From Bolinopsis microptera (lineage: Eukaryota > Ctenophora > Tentaculata > Lobata > Bolinopsidae): a stretch of DNA of 64,000 bases. The notes under the pieces were generated by a model that searched no databases, was not told the DNA's origin, and saw only the letters and a program-made list of their open reading frames with translations. Positions 43,891-56,065 of the stretch are shown one piece after another (within the stretch, counting starts at the first letter, position 1; each line of letters starts with the position of its first letter). Location: assembly GCF_026151205.1 (NCBI RefSeq), contig NC_087076.1:5570902-5634901 (forward strand), given 5' to 3'. A program made the translations under genes and the position numbers.

Positions 43891-44023
43891 AGTTTAGGAA
43901 ATTGTTTATAGATTGCTCGGAAGAATGGGAGATTGTTTATACTTTCTGGGTATACTTAGGGTGGAGCTATCGAAGGGACGTTACCCTTTTTTTATTTTTT
44001 TTATTTGAAAATTCAATTAATCA

Positions 44024-46925
44024 TTATATATGGACACGTTCATTTGAGTTTGAGGATATTGGTAAACAAAAATGATAGCGTTTTCGACGATAGTGGCTTA
44101 ATTTTGACATCTATTAACCTAGCACGTTCAGAAGTTCTGAACATTAGCCACGTAACCCATACTCCCATATGCACTGCTCAGAAAGAAAATCTATTGTTGT
44201 TAGGCACTATAATGGTTCAAATGTCACATTTTGTGTGACTTAGTTAACTGCAGTTGTCTAATTATCATTCCTTGGTCTGAAATATAGTAGATTAGGTCAA
44301 TCTAACAATTATGATACAACATTGGTTAAAGGGCACGGATCGAACGGTTACAAGGCAATATTTGGGTAACTTTGTCACACTCAGAATACCATACCTCTAT
44401 TCTACTATGAGATGTCCTCAAAAACCTTTTAACTCATTATTTGATGGTTGATCTACCAATCAAAGCCCTAAAATATGTTGTTTCGAATAGTTAGCTAAAA
44501 AGGCACTTGGTTATTGGGAAATGAGGTAAATTCCGTCACAATATTTGGAATTTTAAATTTTGGGCGAATTATTTATATCTGATTTTGGTTTGAAAGGCGG
44601 GAAAACTTTGATGACAATGTAGTTGATGCAAGTTAAGATCAGTGTTTACATTGTCACAAAAAATGATACGAAATCGTAAATAGGTTAAAAATAATGATTA
44701 TAGAATGAAATAGTCTCTTATAATAACTCTTATAATAACTGATGTGACAAAGTAAACATGTCTTGCCCCTATTTGAAGATCTGTATATTCTATGACTCTA
44801 TTAGCATTCAACATTCTTTGCTATAAGTGGCTACAGCTAACACTATTAATGCTAAGTACCAAACAACAAGTGGGAGGTGGATCGTTGGTATACCGTTAAA
44901 TCGATTTAACACCGCAATTCCAGTCGCAAGCCTGGGACCACTACTAGCATTGTCACAACATCTACAAAGCTGCCATATAGACTGACTGACAATTTTCTCG
45001 ACTGACTGACAATGTTTCTTCTTTTCCCCATTTAGAATACAAAGATTAGTACATTTTAGCTTATGATTAATATTATATTTTTACCTATAGTTTACCTAGA
45101 TTTCAGACAAAAATCGGTAGAATATTGTCCAGAACATCAGAGCTCAAGTTTAACAATTTTAGGTTAAATTTGTCAAAATCACTAAAAATGTGACAAAATT
45201 GACTTTTCCTGCCCCAACAATTTCAAGATAGTGTGTAAAAATTAGCATAGGCTGCTTTATTACCTATATAAATCAATCCAAACTACGAAAAAGATCTGTT
45301 AATCTGATGACGATTACCTAACTCTAATAGTAACTGATGTGACAAAGTAAACATGTCTTGCCCCTATTTTGAAGATCTATAACTCTATTAGAATTCAGCA
45401 TTCTTTCAGAAACGATTGGTAGAATATTGTCGGGAATTAGGTCAAAGACCGACCACCGCTTAAGAGCCGGTTAAGAGCCGCTTAAGAGCCGTTTAAGAAC
45501 CGCTTAAGAGCCGCTTAAGAACCGTTTAAGAACCGGCTAAGTTGGTTCTTAGGTTGTTTAAATGCAGTTTTAGAGGCGGTTCTTCAACGGTTCTTAAGCG
45601 GTTCTTAAGCGGTCCTTAGACGGTTCTTAAGCGGCCGCTCACCGGCTCTTGACCGGCTCTTAACCGGTTCTTAACCGGTTCTTAACCGGTTCTTAACCGG
45701 TTCTTAAGCGGTTCTTAGCCGGTTCCTAGCCGGTTCTTAAACGGTTCTTAAGCGGCTCTTAAGCGGTTCTTAAACGGCTCTTAAACGGCTCTTAACCGGC
45801 TCTTAAGCGGTGGTCGCTGTTTGCCCTATTAGCCATATTGTCTAGAACATCAGGGCTCAAGTTTAACAATTTTAGATTAATTTGTCAAAGACGCTGAAAA
45901 TGTGACAAAATTAACTTTCCCTGCCCCAAAAATATCAAGATAGTGTGTTAAAATTGGCATAGGATGCTTTATTGCCTATACTATATTAATCGATTCAAAC
46001 TACGAAAAAGATCTGTTAATCTGATGACGATTACCTAACTCTTATAATAACTGATGTGACAAAGTAAACATGTCTTGCCCCTATTTTGAAGAGCTATACT
46101 TCTATTAGAATACTATGTAACTTTATCATCAATGAACTAGTTATTTTGCCAGCAAGGAGCTAACAGAGTTATAATAATTTTGTTGTGACGAAATTACCCT
46201 ATTTTTGACCATGTTGCGGTAGTTTAATTGTGACACTGTTAACATATTGCCACCCGATAATGATTTATGTGACTGGTGCGTGGTACTAGCAGTGTTGTTT
46301 GATCCATAGTATGTAATATAAGGGGTTTAAGCTGGTATATCATTATTTGTTTAATTTCACACATGTTCAGATATCATCAAGATTATGTGACAAAGTAAAC
46401 TTGTTTGTGCCTTCTGTGTTTTAATTCCTTACGACTATATGATATAATAACAATTCCTAGCACTTCCAGGCCATCAAATAAACCTACACTACTCAGCATT
46501 GCTTATCAGGGTGCCCTAAACATTCTTCACATGTTTTCTTAAATGTGTGACAGAGTAAACCTGAGTGCACCATCTAACGAAAAAAGTCGTCAAATATGTA
46601 GGTAATGGTCATATGTACCCATCCAATCAACTGGACACCCAAAAATTTGGTCAAAAACGGCAGCAAGGGGTCCATATTTACTCCGTCACATGTTTATAGT
46701 GTGACAATGTAACCATTTCCGTGCCGGCCGTATTTAAGCGATATCTTATCACCTGATTAAGATATCGTTAAGTGACAAAGTTAGCCTAGAGGATGAAACG
46801 ATTATCCTAACCATCAAGGGTTTGTGTAATTTCATAGTGTGACAAAGTCAACTACACTGTGCCTTTTAATAGGGTCATTTATATTTACCAATATCCTCAA
46901 ACTCAAATGAACGTGTCCATATATA
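44024..46925. mobile_element. 2.9-kb TIR element with dispersed GTGACAAAGTAAAC motif
   Basis: A 43-bp perfect TIR begins TTATATATGGACACGTTCAT (44024 and complement at 46925), flanked by AATCA on both sides (44019-44023, 46926-46930; read as a 5-bp TSD). At least 14 degenerate copies of GTGACAAAGTAAAC lie inside: exact at 44747, 45339, 46056 and 46387; variants at about 44641 (inverted), 45187, 45904, 46183, 46217, 46548, 46701, 46772 and 46837. Most on the plus strand are followed 6-10 bases later by TGCC. No transposase. A 95-bp block with the exact motif is triplicated. Confidence 0.65.
45432..45834. mobile_element. 403-bp MITE built of 11-bp inverted minisatellite
   Basis: Flanked by ATATTGTC (45424-45431 and 45835-45842). 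The filled site corresponds to an uninterrupted AATATTGTCCAGAACATCA in the neighbouring repeat unit at about 45121. The ends GGGAATTAGGTCAAAGACCG and, on the other strand, GGCTAATAGGGCAAACAGCG share about 28 bp imperfectly. The body is about 7 units CTTAAGAGCCG (45463-45540), a short loop, then about 20 units in inverse orientation, CGGTTCTTAAG (45575-45815). It forms one long hairpin. Confidence 0.8.
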
Positions 46926-47631
46926 AATCAAGCGTTACATTTCAGCCATGCAAAATTACAATGACATATTTTGATATACTAAATGGTAAATGGTACTGCA
47001 ATATAAGTTGCTTAATGTTTGGCCGGATGACAACTAACGAGAAAAATAAACTTGATTATATAATAATTAATTCGGCTGAACCAACACATAGCAAGAGCCA
47101 CATTAACGTTGGGGCCGTCTGGTTTAAGTACAACTAAAGTTGCAATTAAAGTTTACAGTTAAAGAACTAGGATATTGGAATTATTGACATAGTATATTGA
47201 GGAACACTGAGATATTGTAATTACAATTCTTAACGGTTTATTCAAATTGAAGTATTTTCCCTTGACACCTTCCTGAACAAAGTTGTAAGGAAAAGAGCCT
47301 TTTATCAATGGACCTGGAAGAAGATAATCGTGGAGTTTTCACTATGCTATGACAGAAATCACCAATTTGTAATTCTGGAGATGCAAAATTGTATTAAACC
47401 TGATTAGTGCAACGACTAACCAGGACGTCACCAGGAGAAGAGGGATCAGCAGGTAGTGAGGAGAGGAGTGATAAACATAGCTTCAATAATTCAGCTTCAT
47501 GGCCAAATTGCAAATAGTGAATTCATCACCCTAACCCTAGGGGGTGCACGATAAAAATAATCTTGCTCGGATTTTAAAAATTTTTGTACCACTGTTTTCT
47601 AGAGACTGTGAGAATTTTCACAATTAGTCAG
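46926..47631. other. Non-coding interval
   Basis: No supported gene; AT-rich unique-looking sequence. Confidence 0.4.
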
Positions 47632-48302
47632 TGTAATAAGCGCCAAGTAATAAAGTAATAAAGCGCGAGCACAGAACTTTTTTCTCGGATTTCGATAAAT
47701 TTGGTACCAAAAGTTGTCTAAAAATGTGAATAAAATAAATCCACCGTGTAGCAATTTTCGGAAAAAATGCTACACGGCGCTTGTTCGCCGCGCGTGCTTT
47801 TTTCGCGCAAATTTTTAGTTTTTGGCCTATAACTTTCACATTTTACATTATTATCACATAGTTATTATGATATCGTAATCAGCTCATCGAGACGAAACTT
47901 TTAGTATTAATATTTTAAGACTTAAAGGAATTTTTTTTCAAAAGTTTTTAATCTGAACACTGAAAACAAGGGTGTAAAATTGTTGAACAAATTTTCGAAA
48001 AATTTGGTGCTTTAAATATTATAATTTTGGTACCAAAAGTTGCGTCTGATTAAGCTCATTACGATTCTGTAAAAATTATTTCAAAATATTCAATATTTTA
48101 GGAGTTATAGGCATTTTAAGCAATACATTAACCATTTTTCGTCCATAGTACACTTTTGCAATGCACAGGAGGCCCACATACATCTTAACGAATCGTGCTA
48201 CACTGTGAATTTTCATTATTCACAGTTAAAGGCAACTTTTGGTACCAAATTTATCAAAATCAGAGACAAAAAATTCTGTGCCAACTCATGGCGCTTATTA
48301 CA
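47632..48302. mobile_element. Inverted-repeat element, about 0.67 kb
   Basis: TGTAATAAGCGCC at the left and its complement at the right end. Second inverted blocks GAGCACAGAACTTTT and AAATTTGGTACCAAAAGTTG lie near both ends. An internal hairpin CCGTGTAGCA...TGCTACACGG lies at about 47742-47776. Non-coding. Outer limits are approximate. Confidence 0.5.
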
Positions 48303-49167
48303 TATAGTGTATGTACTAAGAGCGCCAACTTGTGGGTGAGATTTTATGTCTCAAAACCCAACATATTATACACCATTGGAAAGGTCTCATTGAGTAGAGT
48401 CATATGGTACCAAGTTTTGGGGAAATGGCTGCTCCTAGCGAAAGTTGTAGCCCGTCAAAGTCCCAAAATTGTCACTTCAGAAAATTGGGCGGGACATCGT
48501 GTTCTTAAACTTTTTGACAAATTTTTCCTTTTCACCCTTTTGTAAAAAGGCAATAGTAGAAGGTTACGAATGGACGTTTTTGCAGAAAAACGTGGATTTT
48601 GGGGATTGCAGTTGGTGGGTCAAATATATGTCGTGTTCCTTGCTTCCGTTCGTTACCATGTCAACTTGCCGCGCGCACGCGCACGAGGATTGCTTGCGGA
48701 GATGTGGTGTATAGCTAGTCTGTGGTCAATGAATGCGCGGCGCGACTGTGTTTTAATGTATACAATATAATGTATAGTATTTTGTGATAAGCCCAACTTG
48801 AACGTGGCACGCGTAGTGTACTGATGTTTCAATATTATTATTATAAGGTGAGCTGATTAGAACTTATATTAATAGTTATAGTGAAATGGAAATCTAGCGT
48901 CCGCCAAAACGAAACAACGGGCGCAATTCTTGTTTTAACAGCATATTGTTTATCACAGTTTTTTACACAAGATTTGCTGTATGCCGTTATTTTTAATCAA
49001 TTATTAGAGTCACAATCAATTTATTTTGTCAACAGAGTTTGAAATACTTGAGGAGACAATTGATATTCCGCGTGGTTCGCGGCGCGCTTCTTTGTCTACA
49101 AATTGTTAAATTGCGCGTTACAATTCCAAGTAACAGAAGAAGACGTTTCCCTGAATTTTGTTGGGGA
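48303..49167. other. Non-coding interval
   Basis: Short overlapping frames here (48195-48770) have no recognisable domain. GCGCGCACGCGCACG patch near 48670. Nothing else supported. Confidence 0.35.
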
Positions 49168-49730
49168 TTTTGTAGGGGATTTGACACGGATTTCAAATCC
49201 CCTAAAAATAGTTTCGAATTGTCCCTGGGAGTGGCCTGAGTGGGCCAAGACGTCGAAAATTAGTTTCTCTGGTTGTTGAGGTCAGGTACTTCCTATCTAA
49301 CCACCAAATCATGTTCCAAATACCCCGGAACATAATTCTCCTACAGGGGTAAAGATTCTCATTCTTGATTTGACCTGGATTTCAGTAATTTTGGGGTGGG
49401 CGAGGCCCCTGGGAGTGGCCTGAGTGAGTCAAGATGTCGAAACTCAGTCTTTCTGATGGTTTGGGACAGGTAATAACTATTAAACATCCTAAACATGTTC
49501 CAAATACCCCGGAACATAAATCCCATACAAGGGTAAAGATTCTCATTCTTGATTTGACCTGGATTTCAGTAATTTTTGGGTGGGCGTGGCCCCTGGGAGT
49601 GGCCTGAGTGGGTCAAGATGTCGAAACTCGGTTTTTCTAATTGTTAGGGACAAGTACTAACCATTAAACCACCTGAAAATGTTCCAAATACAAGGGAACT
49701 CATACAAGTGTGAAATCCCCTACACAAATC
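49168..49730. repeat. 184-bp tandem repeat between inverted ends
   Basis: CCCTGGGAGTGGCCTGAGTG recurs at 49223, 49407 and 49591, exactly 184 bp apart, with CAAATACCCCGGAACATAA inside units 1 and 2. TTGTAGGGGATTTGACAC at about 49172 and the complement of TTGTGTAGGGGATTTCACAC at about 49728 bracket the array, suggesting a small TIR element whose core is tandemly amplified. Confidence 0.65.
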
Positions 49731-51608
49731 AAGGAAACGTGCTCTCCCGAGCAGCGCACGAACAATGCCAGAGTGCATTCTCGGTTTTTGTGTCGAATGT
49801 GAATCTAACTTATTCTGAAACTAGTTATTAACAACTATAATTGGAATTAATTGTAGAGAGTTCAGCTAGTAATTAGCCACGTCACTAATTACTTAATTAA
49901 CCAGTACATAAATTAATGAAATGGTAGCCTGGTGCCCCCATTTATGGCCTGCTTGCTCCCAACTGTATCTAGAACCGTTTGTTAATAGAACGAGATCAGG
50001 TTATATCTTAAATCTTTATGGTATGCAACTAGTATGCTGAAGTACACCCAAACATGCGAGGAGTTTATTGAACATTTAAAGCATTAAAGACTATTGCTGT
50101 AATGCTGTCCGTATCCCTAATAGTGAGTATTAAAATATAGATTATACATAGGTATCTACCATTTCATCTAGCATCATTTTAGTTTGATTTCTGTTGCCGG
50201 TCTAGAAGATGTTCGTGATATTGCGCATAATTGATCGAAGTATAATGTTTGATTCCATCGTATGTGGTGCATACCTTACAAGACATATTTATGTGGATCA
50301 TAATTAGCGGGGATCGAAATTATGGGGGAACGAAAATATGGGGATTTTTTTCAGAAATTCAGTACGAAATTTCAGAAATTCAGTACGAAAATATGGGGAT
50401 TTTTTCCCATTTTTTCCAAAAATCCCCGAATTTCGTACCATATAAATATGTCTCGACCTTTATTTTACTCTAAAGACATACTAGAAAATCCGTTGTCACA
50501 GGGAGGAAGCTAGAAATCAATTTTTATCGTATCATAAAATTTAAATCACAACCGAAGCTGATGCTATTATTTCGTAGAACACTCTAAACTCAACAGTAAA
50601 TGATCGAAATTTAGCTCCAAATTCTTAACACGTGCACGTGCAAGTCTCCGCCTGCTTTACTATGCACGGGAGTGGTTGTACACACAAACAGAAATCAAAT
50701 ACATTACATATCGTGTAGTTATTGACTACTGATAACACATTTATAAATATGGCGAAATATCAAATATTATCAAAAATTTAAAACTTGTAAATTTGTCAAA
50801 TTCATTAATTAGTCTCAACTGATATATAAAATAAAGTAAAACATCGCAGCAATAAATATAAGATGAAGAAATTGACAGCTCTAATAATAGATCAGAAAAT
50901 GAAAAATGGCGTTATTTAATAAAAATCGAATCGAATAACTTAAACTACAGGTGCTAGGGCCCTTGTAAACAATCGTAATATCCTGTGAATTAAATCGATT
51001 GATTCTAACTGGTGTTCATCACTGATTAGAGGCAACAAAAGGATAAGCTAGTCAGCAGTAAATAGCAATGCATCAGTCAGCGAACGCCATCGATCGTAAT
51101 GTGTCTTGCTCCAAGCTTTTAACACCTGAAATTATATGTTTTGAATAACAATTACACTTAAACAAAATAACGGAACTCAAAAAGCTATTACGTTACAATA
51201 TCTTAATAAAATTCTGGGTAACTAATTTAATTAAAACCATACCAACATTGAACCTACGTCTACAATGAGCGCTATAATTTTTAACATAACAGAACATAAC
51301 AGCTGATAACCACCTATAACAAGCACGTGATTGAAATCCACGATTGGGGTCGGGCAATCTATCACTACTACTGGTACCACTACCACTACCAGGTATGAGC
51401 GTAAGCTGCGTAACAAACTTAAGATGAAACAATTGATCTCTATGTAGCACTCTGCAGTATATTATATGTATACGTATCACTATTTTGCCTAGTATTACTG
51501 ATAAGATGGTGATAGAAAGTAAGCACTTATTTTCTAAATAAAATGGTATTTACTTTAAATATCAGGATGGCAATTACTAGCCTGGGCTGATCTTCGTGAT
51601 AATATATA
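49731..51608. other. Non-coding interval
   Basis: At 50312-50440 GAACGAAAATATGGGGATTTT and CAGTACGAAATTTCAGAAATT words repeat, with an inverted partner AAAAATCCCCGAATTTCGTA. A similar GGGAACGAAAATATGGGAA-like word in inverse orientation occurs at about 19012-19050. No gene supported. Confidence 0.35.
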
Positions 51609-52373
51609 CAGTAAAACCCCGACTTACAGTACAGTTTGGGGAAAGATAAATAGTGCGGTAAATCAGAGTTTCACTTTTTGGTCCCCTTGGCCGTCGGATC
51701 ACATGGTTTCTCTCCGCACAGAATTGGTTCCCAATTAGTGGTCATGGACTATATGGTTCACAAGTACTCAAGTGAGGGGTACTAAAACTGTGTAGGTTCA
51801 ATGCTATACAGTACACTCTTTGACCAACATCAGAAACAAAACATTATTTACCGCCCCTTCTGTCACCAAGGATCGACCGGGACTGCTTTTTTGGCCGGGA
51901 CTGGAAAGGAGTGCCGGAACCAGGTATACGCCGGGACCGGGATTCAGCCAGATTTGGGACCGGGATCATAGCTAAGAAAACCAGCACTTAACACTAAAAT
52001 CTGGTATCTGCAACTGATAAAAAGCACAAGCACAGCTTACCCAACAAATTGGCACTTGACTCTGACAGTGTTTTGTTTATTAATTGGTAAATAATTTTGC
52101 TTTAAACTTCAGTTTTTCAAAAAATCCGGGATTAAACCGGGATCCCGGTCGAACCTTGTCAATCACTCCCTGTCATCTCTTAGCTCTCTGACACCTTATT
52201 GCTTAATGCTAAGATCCTAGCTTAACAATACGTAACACACTCATATGAAGTCTTTATTCTAGCTCGACGGTACTGTAAAACCACTAATTGGGAACCAATT
52301 CTATGCGGAGAGAAATCATGTGATCCGACGGGGACTAAAAAGTGAAAACTTTGATTTACTACATTTCTTACAT
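51609..52373. mobile_element. Inverted-repeat element hosting a CCGGGAT MITE
   Basis: Left arm about 51650-51745 (TCAGAGTTTCACTTTTT...GGTTTCTCTCCGCACAGAAT); right arm 52276-52372 inverted. The left end ACAGTAAAACCCCGACTTAC is pogo/Tigger-like. A second element (51867-52158) occupies the centre. Confidence 0.5.
51867..52158. mobile_element. 292-bp MITE with CAAGGNTCGACCGGGA ends
   Basis: CAAGGATCGACCGGGA at the left and the complement of CAAGGTTCGACCGGGA at the right (15 of 16). The body has CCGGGACCGGGAT-type words shared with 14985-15340. A TSD is not obvious. Confidence 0.55.
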
Positions 52374-52492
52374 GTGCATCTCTTATTGCTATAATTCGAC
52401 GACTTATCTGCTACTTTGTGTCCGGTGCTATACAATTGTGAGTACGGTATGGAAGATGTGTACTTAGACTCTCTAATGTAGTCAAGTAAACA

Positions 52493-53040
52493 TTTTGACC
52501 AGCTTTCAGATGCTTATAATGATCTTGGTATTTGGGTTGAGGTAATTAAGACAATAAACTTTGATGAAGATAGTGATATCACATTCGAGAAGTTCAAGAA
52601 ACCAAACAAGGACGTTCTAGTAAAGCACCTTTTTGATGTGTTTTAGGGTATTGTCTAATATCAGCGTATTCTCCACGAATAAAAAGATAGAGAAAATGAA
52701 AAGTGAAATCATCAGTGCTCAGAAATCAGCAAAAAATGCAGAGGATACCCTTCCCCCAGCTCTGTCTCCACTTTCACGGCAGAAAACTTGAAGAAAGTAG
52801 TTTGGAATGTTGTAGCTGAAGAAGATCGCAGCAGATTGCAGAAATGTCTTCATTTTTAGTCTCAAGGAGGATACAGGAGAGAAACTTGGCGATCAAATTT
52901 GTGATGTGTTTGAACAAATTGCAGAAAAGCCACGCTTCGAAGCTGCTCAAATTGGGAATATGTCTGCTGAAAAACCCATAGCTGTCAAAGTATCATTTTG
53001 AAACTCTAGCACCGTTCATCAGACTGTCTCAGTGTTTCAA
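52493..53040 (+). pseudogene. Decayed LINE ORF1 (RRM-containing)
   Basis: Three coding-like blocks in shifted frames. The first is TINFDEDSDITFEKFKK to a TAG at about 52645. The second is NKKIEKMKSEIISAQKSA, a coiled-coil-like block. The third is KEDTGEKLGDQICDVFEQIA, KPRFEAAQIG and KPIAVKVSF, ending at TGA 52999. The last block has the L-x-x-V-x-x-I-x-x-K-P-x-x-x-x-x-I-G ... P-x-x-V-K-V pattern of LINE ORF1 RRM domains. It is related in kind to 29796-30765 but from another, more degraded copy. Confidence 0.5.
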
Positions 53041-53492
53041 AAGTAAATAAAGGTATATTGTCACTAGTGAGATTGTATAGGGTTGTACACTCCCTTTTTT
53101 TCTCTATTGTCACCATAAATTGAGAACGTTTTGAGTTAGGAACTCCAAAATTTCCAGAAACATTTGGACTTGGTTTGATAATTGAAGTGCTTTCCTATAA
53201 CTTCAAGTTCGTTGTTTACAACTAAGCCGAGTTATGACCATTTTAAGATCTGCCCGGATACATGATCCTGATTTCTTCACTCAATCAATGGCACTTAATC
53301 AGTGATTTCGAATGATTTAGTTTCAAATTATTATTCAATTAAGTAACTTTTGGTGATCAATCCAGTGATCAAAACCAAATTGCCCAATCTTGCCTAAAAA
53401 CGATGTTTAAATGTTGCATTGAAATATATCCACTTGCTAAAGTCACAATGATAAGAATTGGCTGTAAATAAACTGGTAAGTAGATGAGCATA
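53041..53492. other. Non-coding interval
   Basis: Nothing recognised. Confidence 0.4.
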
Positions 53493-53757
53493 ACAGTGGA
53501 GTTCCCACCTACGAGTGGTAAACTGAGAGGTGGCGCGCTTGAGAGGTGGCGCGCTTGAGAGGTGGCGCGGTGTATGCAGAGTATGATAATGTCAGCCTTG
53601 CGGCGCAGCTGACATTAGCTTTCATTACGTTTGAATTATCGTGTCGGCGGCAAGGCTGACATTATCATACTCTGCATACACCGCGCCACCTCTCAGGCGC
53701 GCCACCTCTCAGGCGCGCCACCTCTCAGCCACCACTCGTAGGTGGGAACTCCACTGT
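53493..53757. mobile_element. 265-bp hairpin MITE with triple GAGAGGTGGCGCGC repeat
   Basis: ACAGTGGAGTTCCCACCTAC at the left is perfectly inverted at the right end. Each arm has three GAGAGGTGGCGCG units and a GTATGCAGAGTATGATAATG block. The loop is about 53610-53640. The CAGTGGA-type end resembles pogo/Tigger TIRs, but the TA duplication is not exact. Confidence 0.75.
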
Positions 53758-54271
53758 AATGAACTTAACAGGCATCAACCATCCTTAATGTTAACTATCA
53801 ATAAACAAGTGTGTTTGTACAACGCAGTTTTAGGTATTTAATGGGTTTTCATCAGTAATAATTCTTGCTTGAAAATTACAGTCAGTTGGTGGTACTGTTA
53901 AAAAGTTGTAAAATGGTAATGGTAAATAGGACTGTCATTTCTCTCCACAATCGCTTGGTAAGAGGCTATCTTTTATTATAAAGGCTGAGCTAAAGCAGTC
54001 ATAAGTATACTAAGATAAAAAGGGTCACATCAAGCTTGAACAAAGTACTTACATATTTCAGCCCATAGGATCGGTTGTTAATTATTATATCAGCATACAA
54101 TAATGTTTGTCAGGAAAGCATCTCGTCCCAAAGGAAATTCTGGTTCAGCTAGAAATAATGATATTTGAAGTTCATATTTTAAATTCAAATATACTTTAAT
54201 TAGAATAAACAATATACATCAAGTTAGGTCTGTTTCTACACCAGGAAAATAGATTAATTGAAAAAAATTGC
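53758..54271. other. Non-coding interval
   Basis: Nothing recognised. Confidence 0.4.
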
Positions 54272-54507
54272 TTCAAAACCTAGGGCCTGTCGTGCTATCA
54301 TGGATCGCTTAGGTTCCACCAGGATCTGGTAGTCCTCATAATTCTACGGCCTCTATGTGTCGTCATCTCGCACAACTCTTTAAGAATCTTGTGGATTTGG
54401 CATGTGAAAATTTGCAGCCTTCCAGACATTGATTGGGTTAACGAGGTGTCGTACGTCACCTCAAGATCGGGTGACAGGGGGCTGACCAGGCCAGAACCCA
54501 ATTGATT

Positions 54508-54622
54508 TTGTCATACGTTGTATGACCCGCCGCGCACGAAGTGCGCGGCTCCCCCTGTATCGTCGTAACGATAAAGGGGTTCCACATAGTGAAACGACCG
54601 TGGGGGTCGCAACGTGACACAA
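54508..54622 (+). mobile_element. 115-bp multi-hairpin element, copy 2, 8-bp TSD
   Basis: Flanked by AATTGATT (54500-54507, 54623-54630). The opposite arm at about 60135 shows the uninterrupted CCCAATCAATTGGG, so the insertion limits are exact. Hairpins as in the copy at 31997-32111, with a compensated loop change TATCGT-cgta-ACGATA. Confidence 0.8.
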
Positions 54623-55140
54623 AATTGATTGGGCCTGAGGTCACGTGATTATGAGCCTGAGGTCACGTGACTATGACGTCACCAGACCTTCCTCTCCGTT
54701 TCCCGCTCATTGGACCAGGTGAGCTTGCATGCATGTGAATGTGGGTGTAAGTATAGCTGTACTGTAGTTTATACCTAATTAAACCCCTATAGAAACCGAC
54801 AATTTATTTTCTGGCAGAAAGCTAGAAATTTACCAAAATATCGTCATTGTTTTAAATTTATTTTGATGACCATTCCTTACCTAAAATCGCACGAGAAATC
54901 GATTAAACTTGGTTTCAGAACTCAACAATGCTTCCTTATGCCTCAAAATCCATGTTTTATCGATACAATCAACATATCGATCCTGTAGTTCAACTTATTA
55001 CTTAAAGGGTTCAAGTATAGTTACGCGGTAGACAAACTAAAACAAAATTGTAGGTTTATAACCTACCAGGACGTGTGCCGAGTTAAGCTCGAGTCGAAGG
55101 TAATATTTGGAACAAATATTTTACGAGTATCACCCGTTAA

Positions 55141-56031
55141 AAACAAAACACCAGTTTAATTGTCCTTTTGTCTGAACCATATGGTTAAGTGTTAGCTGTA
55201 TACAATACGTCAAAAATCATATCAACGAATCGTATCAAAGTCCATCATCAGTTAGTAACAGAGTAGAGATCAGAGCAGAACGAAGGAACATGCTTGCTTG
55301 CGGGAATCTTTTCTGAAATATTGTCGACAGGTTAAAATCAATTGCATTTCTGTTACTTGGGTGTGGGATATAAAGCATTATATGGCTGCCATTGGTCGAT
55401 ATATTCTATCAGTAGAATAAGCTGTTGCAATTGGCCACACATTGTTAACTAATGCACCCTACTAACGCGTGTCTTACTCCGCAAAACCATCCAAAAGCTA
55501 TACACTAATCCTACCTAATCTTACACTCAGCTCTTATGGCTATTCTACACTCATACTAGAACATTCTAAAAGATCGATTATTACGCTAAAACCCTGCTGT
55601 GTACAGCTTATTGGCCACTGTGTATGTGCTCGTAGTCATATAATATGTATGTGTGAAAAGATGCCGATAATACTTCCAGATTATTTCTCGAATAAATTCA
55701 TAAATAACCTTATAAAATAAAACATTATATTAATATAAAAAGTAGTTGTCTTTTCCATTTATACTGTACCAATCGCCGACTCACTTTTAGCATTTAGCCT
55801 CACCAGCGCAACTTGAATTATATTAGAAATCGTTAACAAAATATTTTACGAAAGTAGATCTGCTGGATTTGCAAAGTGCTAGTAATAACCAAAGATGGTC
55901 ACCTTTTTATTTCATTACATTCCCAGGTAGTAGGTTTACGAACATTGAAATACCAGACACTTTAAAAAAGCTGCCCAACTGAAATTGCACAAATTGCAAA
56001 ACAACTGCCACATAACACAACTACAAGGTTT
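55141..56031. other. Non-coding interior of the long-TIR element
   Basis: No gene supported; the frame at 55469-55720 has no domain resemblance. Confidence 0.4.
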
Positions 56032-56065
56032 TTATGACTTACTTGACTGACTTGACTTACTTGAC
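56032..56065 (-). repeat. RTE-like LINE 3' end microsatellite
   Basis: On the minus strand the RT stop codon is followed directly by GTCAAGTAAGTCAAG-type repeats and then unrelated DNA. A very short 3' UTR ending in a small tandem repeat is characteristic of RTE-clade LINEs. Confidence 0.65.
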
